The notes under the pieces were generated by a model. That model was not told the origin of the DNA. It was given only the letters and a program-made list of their open reading frames with translations, and did not search any database. A program made the position numbers and the translations under genes. 64,000 nt of DNA from Rhizopus arrhizus (lineage: Eukaryota; Mucoromycota; Mucoromycetes; Mucorales; Rhizopodaceae): the NCBI GenBank assembly GCA_024220505.1, contig JAKZZE010000004.1:1364001-1428000 (forward strand), read 5' to 3'. Of the stretch, positions 33,319 through 46,239 are shown in pieces; positions within the stretch are counted from its first letter, which is position 1, and each line of letters starts with the position of its first letter.

Positions 33319-36300
33319 ATGGATCGACCTCCACCTACAAAAAAAACAAAACTCGCAAAAACTGAAACAGAAGAATTAGATGGATTGAATAAATCGTATG
33401 AACAACATTCAGTATCCTCTACAGCTACAACGCCTTCCCTTAGCGAAATCAATAAACGAGTTTCATTTGCGTCAGGCACCAATAGTTCGGAATCAGTAAC
33501 TGTTCCAACAAAGGAACCTAGACTTGTTATGAAAAAGATGGTATTAAACAACTTTAAATCGTATGCTGGTAGACAAGTTATCGGTCCATTTCATAAAGTA
33601 AGTTAAAGAAAAGTACAATTCCTTTTTCTTTGTCTAACTTTTTCTTTTGTAGTCATTTAGTGCCAGTAAGAAGAATAAAAAAAACAAAAAGCAAATAAAT
33701 ATTCTAATCAACATTTCTTTTTTTTTGTACAGTTGTCGGTCCCAACGGTTCAGGAAAAAGCAATGTCATTGATGCTCTTCTTTTCGTCTTTGGCTATCGT
33801 GCCAATAAGATGAGACAAGGCAAGCTCTCTGAACTTATTCACAACTCAGCCAAACACCCAAACTGTCAAACATGCACTGTTGAAATTCATTTTCACGAAA
33901 TTATTGATGGCGAAGGAATCAACGATTATCAGATTGTGCCTGGATCTCAACTTGTCGTCGCTCGACAGGCAAGCCGCAACAACGCTAGCAAATATTTTAT
34001 CAATGACAAAGCCAGTAATTTTACAGAGGTGACCAGTCTTTTGAAGGCACGTGGGATCGATTTGGATCATAAACGGTTCTTGATCCTTCAAGGTGAAGTC
34101 GAATCGATTGCGTTGATGAAACCTAAGGCAAAGGATAACAATGATGATGGCTTGCTTGAATATTTAGAAGACATCATCGGAACCTCGAAATACAAAACAC
34201 CTATCGAGGAAGCAAGTGTGAGGTTGGAAGCCTTGAACGAAGTACGTGGTGAAAAGGTCGGAAGAGTGAAATATGTGAGTCGTGAGATGGAAGGTATGGA
34301 AGAAAAGAAGGCAGAGGCAGAAAACTATTTGGAGAATGAAAATGAGTTGGCTCAGAGAAAAAATGAATTGTATCAGATCTATTTGTATGAAACCAGACAG
34401 AACGTGGATGTCGCTACTCGAGCCATTGAAGAGCTGAATACAAAGATGTCGGAAGAAGTCAAGAAATGTGAGGCCATCGAGCAGGAAAAGCTGGCGTTGA
34501 ACGATACATATCAGCAAACTGTGGATGCTTATAATGAAATCGAGAAAGAAAGTGAGAAGATTGCAAAGCGTCAGGCAAAATTGGAAAGAGAGGACGTACA
34601 GCTTCGTGAGAAAAAAGAGCACATGGTTAACAAACAAGAAAAAGGTAAAGCTACCTTAGAATCCGATAGAGAGGCTCGCCTTGCAGCTCAAGAAGCAATC
34701 AAGAAGAACACAGAGGAACTAAATGACCGTAAAGAAGAAGTAACAGAGCTCGAAAAGCAGTTAAAGCTAGAAGAAGCAAAATTAGAAGAGGTCAGTAAAG
34801 AGCTCAAGGGAAAGACGGACAGTTACTTGGCTCAGATTGAACAACATCAAAAAGAGCTTGCGCCCTGGACAGAAAAGATTAACGAGAAGCAAAAGACGAT
34901 TGATGTTAAAAGATCAGAAATCGAAATCCTTACCGAACAAATCATGTCGGGTAAAAAGGCTGTAGAGGAAGCAGAGGAGCAAGCGACTAAAATCAAGAAA
35001 ATGACCAGGGATAAAAAAAAGGAGCTTGAAGCACTTCCCAACAACATCAAAGAAGTTAATATAGAAATCAAGGAATTAGAAAGTTATTTATTAGAATTAG
35101 CGAAAACTGAAAGCGATACCCGTGCCAAGCTCAACATAGCTCGTCAAAAGGCAGATGAAGCTCGATTATCGCTCCAACACTCTCAGAATCGAGGCAAGGT
35201 GTTGAGCAGTATTTTACGAATGCGTGATTCTGGACGTATTGATGGTATCTATGATCGATTAGGCAGCCTTGGTGTGATTGATGACAAGTACGATGTTGCC
35301 ATTTCCACTGCCTGTCCAGCTTTGGATAACATTGTGGTGGAAACCGTAGAGGCCGCTCAGGCATGCATTCAATATCTGAGAAAGAATAATTTAGGTCGTG
35401 CTGTATTCACCGTTCTCAACCAACTTCGCCACCAAAGAACCGATAAAATCAAGACACCTGAACATGTGCCTCGTTTGTTTGACTTGGTGGAACCCAAAGA
35501 CAAAAATTCATTCCTGCTTTTTACAGTGTGCTTCAAGATACACTGGTGGCAGAAGACTTGAAGCAGGCAAATCGCATTGCTTACGGAGAAAAAAGATGGC
35601 GTGTAGTTACTGTTGATGGCAAGTTGATTGAAAAGTCAGGTGCGATGACAGGTGGTGGTAACAAACAACTTCGTGGCGCTATGAGTTCAACTTTCAGAGA
35701 AGAAGGTGCAAGTGCAGAAACAGTAGCTGCTCTTGAAAGTGAACGAGATGGGCTTGAGAAAAAATATAAAGATGTTTCAGAAGAAAAAAGAGCAACAGAA
35801 TTAGGCTTGAAGAGAAAGAAAGATCATCTGCCTCGTTTGGAAGTATCATTTGAAAAACTACAAATGGATTTGAGAAGTTTGGAGACACAGCTTGAAGAAG
35901 AGAACAGTCGTATCGAAGAATTAAAGTAGGCTGGAATACAACAAGAGTAAAATACAAATACATTAACTATTTCATATAGGAAACAAGTAGAGCCAAGGCC
36001 CTCTGACCTGAAACGACAAGCAGAAATTGAAGAAGAGATTGAGCAAATCGTTAAAGAAATTGGTGAATTAAAAGAAAAGACAGTAGTTATTGAAAAGACA
36101 ATTGCTTCATTGCATGAGCAAATTATGGATGCAGGTGGTATGGAGCTGCGACAACAAAAGACATGTGTAAATAATATTCGTAAACGCATTGATCAGCTAA
36201 ACGATCGTATTACCAAGAATATGGTTGCAAAATCAAAGGCTGAAAAGGATGTGACAAAATTGGAAGCCTCTATCCGAAAGTTTGAAAGGGATACAGAAAT

Positions 36301-37532
36301 GTTCGAAACAAATTTGAAGGAATTGGAAAAAGAAGCGAATGAGCTTGCACAAGACATGGCAACCATTACTGAAAAAGTAGAGCAAACCAAAAAGGTAAAA
36401 GCAATATTTTTGTGATTGCAGTATATTTAACCATCATTTGTCTTAGCTCATGGAAGAAAAGAAAGTTGAAATGGAAGAATTTAAGCAGCAAATAGATGAA
36501 AAGACGGAGAGTATCAATAAATTGCGACAAGCTGAAGTCAATATAAAGAACGAATTGGAAGATTATAAGCGAACATTGATTGATAATGAAAAAAAGGCAG
36601 CTTACTGGGAAGAACAAAGATCCAAGCTTTTCCTTCAACAGATAACAGGCGAAGAAACAGATGAACAATTACAATTGCATATACTTGAAGGTGAAGCCTT
36701 GCAAGAACTTGCTAAATCAAAACAGTCGATCAAGATGATCATTGCTGAAATTGAAGCATTTGTACAAAGCGCAAAACCTAACCTTTCCGTGCTGGATGAA
36801 TACAGACGTCGTCTTGCTGAATATAATGAACGCAAAAAGGACTTGGATGCAGTGACTGCTGAAAGAGATACCATCAAGAATGAAGTGGATACTTTACGTA
36901 AAGCTCGACTGGATGAATTCATGCAAGGATTCAACATTATTTCACAAAAACTCAAGGAAATGTATCAGGTAAGGCGAACCAGAATGGTTTATATGCCATA
37001 TACTGATTACAATCCAACTTAGATGATTACCATGGGTGGAAATGCCGAGCTTGAATTGGTAGACAGTTTAGATCCATTTTCCGAAGGTATTGTGTTCAGT
37101 GTGATGCCACCAAAAAAGAGTTGGAAGAACATCTCCAATTTATCAGGCGGTGAAAAGGTAAGTTGATGGTTATGTAAAAGACATCTTGTTTACTTTTTTA
37201 TCAAATAGACTCTCAGCTCTCTTTCTCTTGTGTTTGCCTTGCACCACTTTAAGCCTACACCTTTATATGTTATGGATGAAATTGATGCAGCTTTAGATTT
37301 TAGAAATGTGTCGATTGTGGCAAACTACATTGCAGAGCGCACAAAGAATGCACAATTTGTTATTATCAGTTTGAGAAACAATATGTTTGAATTAGCAGAC
37401 CGACTTGTTGGTATCTACAAAACAAGCAACTGTACAAAGAGTATTGCTATCAACCCCAATATGATTGCTTCACTAACTTCGATACCTACCAACCCTGGGC
37501 CATCAAAACGAAATCTGTCTATTGTTAGATAA
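33319..37532 (+). CDS. SMC4: Condensin subunit SMC4 (one apparent frameshift)
   Basis: SMC4 pairs with SMC2 as the ATPase core of condensin. The gene has seven exons. Exon 1 ends GRQVIGPFHK; a 13-nt microexon (33653-33665, SFSA) precedes the Walker A GPNGSGKS in exon 3. Two long coiled coils flank a hinge (GSLGVIDDKYDVAISTACPA, RAVFTVLNQLRHQ, SGAMTGGGNKQ). The signature LSGGEK ends exon 6 and Walker B LYVMDEIDAALD lies in exon 7, followed by the D-loop region. Corrected length is about 1,290 residues, normal for SMC4. At about 35502-35506 the A run in GACAAAAATTC is one base short: frame DKNSF must become DKKFIPAFYSV to reach the conserved downstream text. In an essential gene this suggests an assembly error, but a true mutation is possible. 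ATG at 33319. Confidence 0.94.
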
Positions 37533-37701
37533 CAGTTCTAATGACCTTATTGTATTTTGTAAATATGAAAAATAAGAAATAAAGCTTTTATATTAAAGTG
37601 AATACATTCACATATAAATATTTATTATAAATTATAAAAGGTTTAAGGGTAATATTATCCATCTCTTAGTCGTTCACTGTTTACTAAAAAAAAAAAAAGA
37701 C

Positions 37702-39148
37702 TTAAGCCCAAGTGCCGAGTACAGCCATAAGAGCAGCACCAAGGTACATGCAAACAAAGCAGAAAACTTTTCTTGACCAACTTGATTTGCGGAAACCGAC
37801 ATTATGGTTAATTTCGATGCTCATCAAGGAAACATAGGCGCTATAGAGTAAGATACCAGCAGATAAAGAATCCAAAATAGCTTGCGCCAAAAGGTTGGCC
37901 GGACGGTTCAAAGAGGAACGGACACCGATACCAATAGCGACACCAATAGGAGTTGTGCAAATGAAAAAGAAGCTCATGATAAGAGGTTTCTTCCAGCTTT
38001 TACAACCAAGATCGTTAATACGAGTACCAAGAGCAATACCTTCAAAGAACTGGTATATGTGTGTGATTAGCTACTTTTAAAAAGTACGATTATGTTATTT
38101 TACCTGATGAAAGACAAGTGCAATCAACAAGATCGTAAATTCATCATTGTCAGTAGTTCCAAGTGTGACACCAATGATGATAGAGTGCATCAAGATACCA
38201 AGTTCCAAAACAAGAGTACTGATGTTACGAATAGCCTGATCATTCTCCAAGAAACCAGCAGAGTGAGCATGACCATCTTCATGGATGCCACGATGATCAT
38301 GTACATGCTCTGTCTCTATCTCACTCTCCACACCCTTTTCGCTCACTTCACCTTTAGCGAGTTGAGCAGCGGCCAAATTCTTTTTTGCGATATTGTCCAG
38401 ATTGGTCAGCGCAGCCAATTCGACAATTTGAAGAGCAAAAGAAGCCAGCAAGCAAAACAGACCACCAAATGCGTGATAAGAGTGCCAGCCTTCACCGATA
38501 CATTCACTATCAAAACGTTCCAGCGCCTCAGGAAGCATATGAATGAAGGCAGTAGCAATGATGACACCCGTTCCAAAGAATTTACCAGCCGTCAGAATCC
38601 AATCTCTTACAGAGCCTTTTTGATGAGGACGAATGCGGTGAAGAATGATGGGACCAAGGATACCTAGGTTCAGTAGGGGTTAGAGAAGAGAGAGAGAGAG
38701 GCATCCGTTCTTTAGCTTACCAACTGCGGATGTAGCTAAAATAATAAAAAGTGCACCAACTCTCATGGGCAGGAAATATTCAGCATTGGGATCTGCTTCA
38801 CATGATGCATGCGAATGAGCATGGCCTGAAGCCTCTTCAGCGTGTACTTCGGATACTTCCCCAGCGTGTACTTCAGATACTTCACCAGTGTGTGTATGGT
38901 TCGAATGGTCTGAAGCCTCTTCAGCGTGTACTTCGGATATTTCCCCAGCGTGTACTCCAGATACTTCACCAGTGTGTGTATGGTTCGAATGGTCAGCTTC
39001 TAGACTGTGATCATGGTCATGATCATGAACTATGAAATACAGAATTATGAAAGGTGGATACAAAAGTGAATAAATGTCATCATTTACCTTCTTGACAGTA
39101 GACCACATTCATGAAGAGCATGGAGGCAAATAAAATAACAGGCAGCAT
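37702..39148 (-). CDS. ZIP-family zinc/iron transporter
   Basis: A plasma-membrane importer of Zn(II)-type metals, similar to Zrt1/Zrt2. About four exons. A signal peptide (MLPVILFASMLFMNVVYCQ) precedes a His/Glu/Ser-rich extracellular stretch with a 28-residue tandem duplication, then the membrane core. Diagnostic motifs are HMLPEALERF, a His-containing cytosolic loop (EHVHDHRGIHEDGHAHS), ELGILMHSIIIGVTLG (metal-binding TM4) and FHQFFEGIALGTRI (TM5 HQxxEG). The protein ends MYLGAALMAVLGTWA. The key His and Glu residues of TM4 and TM5 are all present. Converges with SMC4 (stop codons 169 bp apart). Fungal homologues are induced by zinc starvation; no zinc-response element was identified. Confidence 0.93.
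38827..38994 (-). repeat. 84-bp tandem duplication in the ZIP metal-binding N-terminus
   Basis: Two copies, 38827-38910 and 38911-38994, differ at only a few bases. Each encodes 28 residues of DHSNHTHTGEVS.VHAG type. The period is a multiple of three, so the frame is kept while the number of His/Glu metal-ligand residues doubles. Confidence 0.9.
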
Positions 39149-40784
39149 TTTACCAGAAAAAGCTTTGAAGTCATCTTGTGTAAAAGAAAAGATTAGATTA
39201 AAAAACAAGGATCAATTTATATACAATCCTCACTGTGCTTTGAATGCTGTAAAACAAATGTCACCGATAAAAACCGTCTATTTGTTTTCTTTTGATTCAG
39301 CCAATGACAGTGAAAAATTTCTGCAAAGTGTCACTTGAAGACGTTTTCCTCTCTTTCTAAATTTCTTTCGGGTGTACAAATAAATAGCATGTTCACTGAC
39401 CTGTCTCTCCATCAAATTGAAATAAACCAAATAATTGTTCGGATCCACAGGTAGCACCAGGACTTGATCTCTCTTTGCGATACAACCCAGGTTGTTTCCT
39501 AGTCATTCTGATAAAACAGGCTACACCAGAGACCGAAAAAGATGCTAGAGTTTGATTTAAAAAAGATCATGGATTGGTGTTACACAAAGCGTATTTTCCG
39601 AAACAAAAGAAAACCAGCTTGAAACAAAAATTTTGGATCAAAACTAGTAAAAAGAGTGGTAAACTAACATGGATCTTTGATAGGATCAATAAGTTCAAAT
39701 GAATAGATAGATCCAGTTTAATTTATTTACTTTTAATGTATCTACACCATCACCTGCATTTGTAAATTATCTGCCATTTGCCTGTCAGAAATTTTTGTCC
39801 AAAAATGGCAATCGCGAGATTTTCTGGTCTAATTTCTTATTTACATTCTTGATGAATATAAACCAACCAGAAACAAAACTAAAGGAGCACTTTAGAGAGA
39901 AGCTTTGAAATATGCAAGAGAAGGACTAATAAATAAATAAAAAATATAATTTGACACATATTTTATTCTTTTCTATCCAAAGATTGATTTGTATAAAGCA
40001 CCACGGATCTAGGAATACTTTTGTTGTGGCGCTTGAAAAAGTAATCAGCTCTTTAGCACCTTGACTGATTCAGACAAAGATAAATGTATCAAACCAATTG
40101 CACTGATATTGTAACCATTTCTTTACCAGGCATTAAAAGTGTAATTGGAACGGATGACAACCACAGATAGAGCTATGATTGTACGAAAATTGGAGCTGAT
40201 TGAGATAGATAAAGGTTGCAGAGTATAAATCATACACTCCTACAATAGACATCATCCTAGTGTTTCGTATTCCTTTTTTGTATATCAGTTTACTACTTGA
40301 TATCCACTCAGTGTAGCCATCAACAGATATAGGTTTGTAGAGCGGTGTACTAACTGTAGGCAGTGTTTGATGAATACAAGCTCAAGCTGAAGAGCACAAT
40401 GAAAATATTGTTTGTGCAAATAAAAACACGGTTAGTCATCAATAGATTGCTCATAATGAAATAACCTGTGTTCACAACTATTCTTCAGTGCGTACATAAC
40501 TTATCCCGATTGTTACTTTTACCAACAGGTCGTAAATAATCCAGGCACCGTAATAATATTTAATAATTAAATCTTTAGTTAGATCATTCAACAAAACATA
40601 AACCATCTTTCTTGACAAAAAGCATACAAAGTGAAGGAATTTTTTTTTCTTTTACTTATTAAATAATTAGCAGTAATGTATTTCCTTTGCGATAAGGGAC
40701 TATTTTATTTGAAACGAGTTGCTTTTTACAGTTGTGATTCTGTTTTACACAGCGATAGGATTCCATACGCTTTTTTAACACTGT

Positions 40785-40833
<49 letters not shown>

Positions 40834-42390
40834 AATTCATGGTAACCATACTCTTTTGTCAACTTTCTTGGTTCATCCTGTTTAAATAAAGGGATTTGAC
40901 ACTGTGGTGCCATGACAAAGCAGCATAATATACCTTTGGCGAGTTATGAAAGCCCTTTGAGCTCCTCAGACATCTTTACGGTTTAAAAGTCAAATGGAGA
41001 GGTTCAAATAATCTTTAGACCAAATTCATTTTTTAATAAAAGCATACATTTTATATTGAACCCAAAAGAAAATAATTTTACTTGGAGTGGCCTCCTGGTC
41101 TTTGGTCAAGGCGTATATACTTTTCTTTTAGAAAACATAATAGTCTTGTCTTGAATAATTTCAAACTTGCATTCGAATTTCGGGAATCATGTATGACTTT
41201 TGCAAACCATTATTTGTCATGGTTTTATTTACAAAACATTGTTTTAAAGGATAAAGTGTTTTACAAAGTAACCATGGTTGATTAGACTTGTTTATGACAA
41301 ACACCCTATCCTTCTTTTCTTGAATGATAGCTGTGGCTCTCAAAAGATTCACTGAATTGAAGGACAAGTAGGCTCTCAGCTTTCGATAGTAATTTTCGAG
41401 TTGTCTTTATGCTTCTAAATGACGAGATGATCATCTTGTTTACACAAACTGTTTTTTTTGCCCATTTATAAACTACATGTGTTCACAAAGAACATTTTTT
41501 TCTTTTTCGATCGATTTTATTCTTGCAGCATGTTTATTTGATGAATAAGATTCATTGGTTTTGGTCAGTGAAGAGAAAAGTTTGGGTTTGTTGAAGTGTA
41601 TGGTCAGAATATAAATAGAGAAATAAAGTATACTTTAAAACGATAAAACGTGAATAGATCACAAAGAACACGATTAAGAAGAGGCTTGATTGATTAAAGA
41701 AACAAAGACGATGACTGCGCATGTTTGATGATGACACAAGCCTGTTGATAATCCGCTCACATGTTCATTGGAAGATCTTTAGGTTACAGTCAATTTGCTT
41801 AAACTCGGTAAAATAGATTCCCAAAGGTAGAATGGAACCCGAGGGAATTGTCCATGCTCTTTTCTAAACAGGCAGTTGCTCCGAGATAAAGAAAAGTCTT
41901 TATGAACGCCTCATCAACCTTTCTTTCTTTTTCAACTCTTTTATCAATCGATAAAAATTTATCCGATTCTCCCCTCCCACACAGACATACCGCTCTATTC
42001 CCACAAAGTCATCTTGTGGAAAAAAGAATTCACGTCTAAAATGACAAAAGTGAAATGTGACTTTTTTTTTGACGAAGGATTGATATCATCCACATGCTTT
42101 CTTTTAGTTGGGGTAACTTTGATTTTTTAGTGCGAAAATAGTTTATGAGGTACATCTCAATGCGGGGTAAGATGGGAAGAAATCAGTGCTTGTACTACAG
42201 TGTGTTTGTACGACATGTATTTTAAGGACTTATTGCCTAGATACGAAAAGGGAAAGAAAATAAATAGGATATGGAATTGATGTTTTATATTAAATATTAA
42301 GAGTATTTATAAAAAGTCTTTTTTTGTAAAGGCAAAAAGAAATAAATTTTTCGCAGAATTAAATTTTGACGTGTAAAGATGAAGAATGAA
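39149..42390. other. Long gene-poor region
   Basis: More than 3 kb without a supported gene. The leftmost part should contain the ZIP promoter. A run of about 42 T lies at 40789-40830. Short frames at 40676-40885, 41082-41285 and 41552-41737 have no recognisable motif and mostly lack good starts. No LTR, MITE or transposase similarity was recognised by eye. Confidence 0.45.
40789..40830. repeat. Poly-T tract of about 42 bases
   Basis: Uninterrupted T run in a gene-free region. Similar long A runs occur at 1826-1856, 21774-21802, 20103-20125 and 46996-47031. Lengths of such runs are prone to assembly error. Confidence 0.9.
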
Positions 42391-43116
42391 TTAATTAAGA
42401 CGACCGGTTGGTAAAAGAAAGTGAGAAGAATCTTTTGTTAAAAGACCAGAGAGTGCATTATACCAAGCGATAAGAGCAGTAATGATACCAAAGGCACCAC
42501 CAGCAACTTGTGTTGTTAAACTGTTGTTAAATTTAGCTGCAGCCAAAAGAATAAAGGTGATAAAGAGGAAAAAGAATAAGCTGATGAGTCCAATAGAAGA
42601 GCGGTGAGAGGCAATGAGCATGATACCAGTGAAAATAGCCCATGACATCAAATAGATACCAAGAGATTGTTCCAAGACAGCAGAAGAGACAGCAGTATAA
42701 GAATTCAAGACATCAAAAGCGGGAACGAAAATAGTTCCAAATGATAACCAGAAGCCACCGTATGAAGAAAAGGCAGTTGCACCAAATGTATTACCAGTTC
42801 GGAATTCCCACATACCAGCCAATAACTAATATAATTCAATACATGATTTCATCCAAACTTTTTTATTTACCTGAACAATGCCACCATAAAAGAAAGCTAA
42901 GCCGATAACAACATTGTTGGGTCCATCTGCTGGTAAACCAGCACCAGCATTGTGTAAGGATAAAACAAAGGTTGTCAAGGCAAAAGAAGCAAGACCCAAG
43001 GGACCAGGATTGGCAATAGTAGGGCCAGTGTAGATAGGTGCTGGATGATGAGGCACTTGATATTTTGATTCCAAGTCATTCTTAGGTTCAACATTGGTTG
43101 TTATAGCCTCAGTCAT
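42391..43116 (-). CDS. GPR1/FUN34/YaaH (AceTr) acetate transporter family protein
   Basis: A six-helix plasma-membrane protein for acetate and related monocarboxylates or ammonium export. Two exons with a 45-bp intron (42826-42870). The family signature appears as [19 protein letters not shown], followed by [39 protein letters not shown] and later helices. The C-terminus is short (LLPTGRLN). About 226 residues, typical for the family. ATG at 43114-43116. Related fungal genes respond to carbon source; no regulatory site was identified. Confidence 0.92.
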
Positions 43117-44100
43117 CTTGCAAAGTAGAGAAGAACTAAATAATTAAAAAAAAGAATAAATAAAAATACGTCTAGTTTATATACTTTTTTTTTTAAACTA
43201 CCGAGGTTTCCGGAATAGAAATTTGGATAGCAAAAAAAGTTTTTATCCAAAAAAAGTAAAAATGTGAAGTACAATTTACAAATAAACAAATAAAAATTCC
43301 GGCTTTTTATTTAGTGGCTAAGAAAGGTCATAATAAACCAAAAAAGGCGAGTTTTTTTTTTTCCCATGTACACACAAATAGAATGATTGTCTTGTTTGAA
43401 ATACTTTTTGATAATACATGATTGCTTCTTTTAAAAGTAATAATAAAAAAAAGGGGAGTTAAAAAAGTGGTATCAGATCTTATTCGGCTTGTCTACTACA
43501 TTAAGACTTCTTTCCCCGGCATGTATACGCATTACGAGATCAATTGTGTTTGGGAAACATGTGATTTATATCTCTGAAATCCAATTTGAATCCAATCAAT
43601 CAAAGAGGGGAGAAGGGAACTTTAGCTCAACGTGGTTCCTTTCAAAACAATAACGTGATGACCAAAGGGTATAAAATAGAACTTTTATAAAACAGTCCTT
43701 TTTTTCAAAAAAGAAACTGGGTTTTAAAAAAGAAGAAAATGTATAAAAAGAAGGCGAAAACGAGTCTGTGTAATAAAAATAGTTGCGACTTGATAAGTAG
43801 ACTATAAAAACTACTTCTTGTACACTCATTTTGAGTGATGATTGATTAGATCAGATAGTGGTTTAAATAGAATAAAAAAGATTATTGGCTAGAGTGCTTA
43901 GATCTGACTTGAACCTTTTCTTCTTTATCTTCTTTTGTCCATCACGGAATAGGGAAGCATAAGCCGTTCGTGTCATCATTTGTTACATTTGGCTTAAAAT
44001 CTTGCATTTTTTGAAAATCCAATTGGTTACTCAAACTTGTTACTCAAACATGCGCTTTTGATTTGTGATAATCTTTCAATCCTCTTTTTATTTGAAATCT
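43117..44100. other. Intergenic region upstream of the acetate-transporter gene
   Basis: AT-rich, with purine/pyrimidine-biased tracts. The 77-residue minus-strand frame at 43596-43829 has no domain and is not supported. Confidence 0.4.
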
Positions 44101-44106
44101 GTCTTG

Positions 44107-44560
44107 TTAGTCAAGAAAGATAAGCCCATGTTGTTTATATTTTATGATCAGAACAAAGATGAAAACAAAGAACTTTGGATACATGGCTGCAGCACTATTT
44201 GGAAATTGAGCAGTGTCTTTATTTACAAAATGAAAATCAAAGCCGCTGATTGTCTGATTACCTAGTCTGATATTAGAATAATTCATATCCTGCTGGAGTG
44301 TATCATTCACATTATTAAAGATACCAAGGGCAGGTAGACTTGTCATCGAATTGTCTGAATTAGGAGTAGATTCGGATACTGCTGATCTTGATGAGCGTCA
44401 TTGTGGTGTATTGTGTGGAAAATAATGAGCAGGATCCAGCTAGGGTTCTCCACATTTGTTTGAAAGTTAGATGGTCTCTGCTGATCCACAAAGATTTATA
44501 GGCAGAGTCAATATATACTTCTCGTTCATGAAACTACACGGATGACTTGAGTATAAAAAA
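44107..44560 (-). other. Possible coding remnant or small gene, unassigned
   Basis: Two shifted minus-strand frames have protein-like composition: SDNSMTSLPALGIFNNVND followed by YSNIRLGNQTISGFDFHF at 44346-44107, and upstream QQRPSNFQTNVENPSW with SAYKSLWISRDHLTF in another frame. No start, splice pattern or domain convinces me that this is an intact gene. It could be the 3' end of a decayed gene. Confidence 0.22.
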
Positions 44561-44876
44561 AGAGAGAGACAAACAAACTTACTTTAATAGGGTATCCAAA
44601 TAAAGTAGATAGAATAGATGATTCGCATACAATGTTAGTAAAGGACACACTGTGCCTTGATGGGATCTGAGGTCACTGACTTGGATCGATTGATTGAACC
44701 AGAGGATAAAGCAGTGGATAGCAGAGGTGAATAAACAAAGAGAAAAAGAGCATTTTTTTTTAAAAAAAAAAAAACTTTTTATTTAAATTCTACATATTTG
44801 CCTTTTTTTTTTTAAAGAAAAAGATAGAGCTGATATGAACTGTCTCCTATAGTTATATGTACATTCTATAAACAAA

Positions 44877-46239
44877 TCACCATCCTAATCCACCACTGAA
44901 TTCAAAGCACTCTAATCCCTCTTGCCAGATATCAACATGATATAAAGCCCACTTGCCCTCCTCATTCACATAGACCGTCTTGTTATTCAAAATATCAGCC
45001 ACAGAAATCTCTTGCTTGTCCGTATGCCTCTCGGGTGTCTTTTCCCATTCGTTTGGATGCTCTTGATGGCATGCGAATGAATCACCGCTGTAGACCAACG
45101 TCTTGTTAAAATGACCGACTGCAGTCAAGATAAATTCGATATCAACCCAGGCTACACCTCCCGTTTCACGATAGCCTCTGCAGTTCTTCCAAGTGTCTCT
45201 GTGGGCCAAAGTGAAGTCACCTGCTTGATCACCATAGTACCAGTACGTATCAGGAGTGATGACAGAAGGTCCAGGCAGTCGATAATTTCCCCAGTCTTGT
45301 TCTTTCAGTTTACAGGCATTCCATAAGGTGTCATCGTCAGGGAATGCTTTCAGATTGACGATACTGGGTGGTAAATTCTCATGTCTAGAACATAAGTACA
45401 GGTCTTCAAATGTATCATACTTACATATCATGTCTCGATTGATATTGAACATAAATCGTGTCCCTTTCAAAAACTCTGGATTGAATCGCATTGATAAAAT
45501 TATGTGACCAAATGTCATCTAAAGAAGATGTCAATACCTCACTGGCTATCAACTACTGACATTCTCTACCTTGATTTGTGCAAACAATGAATTCACCACG
45601 AGCAAATCGAATACCCACATTCTTTCCTTCGAATTCATGAAGAGGGGCATTGCCAAGATTGGGCAAGATACTGTGTATCTTGGACGAGACGGTGATGATG
45701 CGATAACTGAGATAGTCTGATCGTCTAAATCTCTACTCACAAGCATAAGTAGGATGAATCAGAAATACAAAAAAAACTTACAAAAGCATCCAGCACTCTT
45801 CTTTTGCCAACAGGTGGGTTCCACTCGATGATGAGTAATTCAATCTTTTGTTTGGAATGTTCAGCAAGTAAATAAGCGCTATCAATAAAGTTTTGAAATC
45901 GATGATGTTGATTGCTACACAGAAAAGGACAGTGAGTGAACAGGATGGACACAGGACAAGTTCATACCCAGCATAATCATCCATACGAGTGACAAGAACA
46001 ATAGATAAATAAAACTCGGCTACTTGTCCTTCATGTAAACAATTCTCCCATTCTTGTCTTGTCAAATTCATTCTTGTGCCTGTGTTTGCAACATATTTTG
46101 TAGTCTGGATTATTTCTTGCTGATCATCACTATCCATTAGAACTACATTGTTCTTATCTGTCATATAGAATAAATAGGATAGTGTCATTGTTAGAGAAAG
46201 CAAACAGAGCGTTAGAATATATTTTCTTGGCATCAACAT
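44877..46239 (-). CDS. Type II membrane glycosyltransferase (GT-A-like)
   Basis: About five exons. A short N-terminus and one transmembrane anchor (ILTLCLLSLTMTLSYLFY) precede a lumenal domain. Landmarks are IVLVTRMDDYAGNQHHRFQN, ELLIIEWNPPVGKRRVLDAF, GNAPLHEFEGKNVGIRFARG, EFIVCTNQDDIWS (a DD pair at the expected nucleotide-sugar/metal site), YYGDQAGDFTLAHRDTW and RGYRETGG. This matches GT-A-fold transferases with V(R)xDDYGGN and EWNPP motifs. An intron from about 45433 to 45394 (GTAAGT...TTCTAG) must be removed. Without it a longer open frame (MTFGHIILSMRFNPEFL) appears, but it breaks the QDDIWSHNFINAIQSR continuity. Substrate unknown; probably Golgi. Confidence 0.78.

Noticed and set aside
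34164..34637. Minus-strand open frame of 157 hydrophobic residues
   Set aside because: Antisense shadow of the SMC4 coiled-coil exon; Leu/Phe richness is the reverse complement of Lys/Glu codons.
38092..38667. Plus-strand open frame of 191 residues
   Set aside because: Lies wholly antisense to the ZIP transporter exons, has Gln/Ser/Thr-heavy composition and no domain.
40676..40885. Frame containing a poly-Phe run
   Set aside because: Created by the 42-base T tract; no coding evidence on either side.
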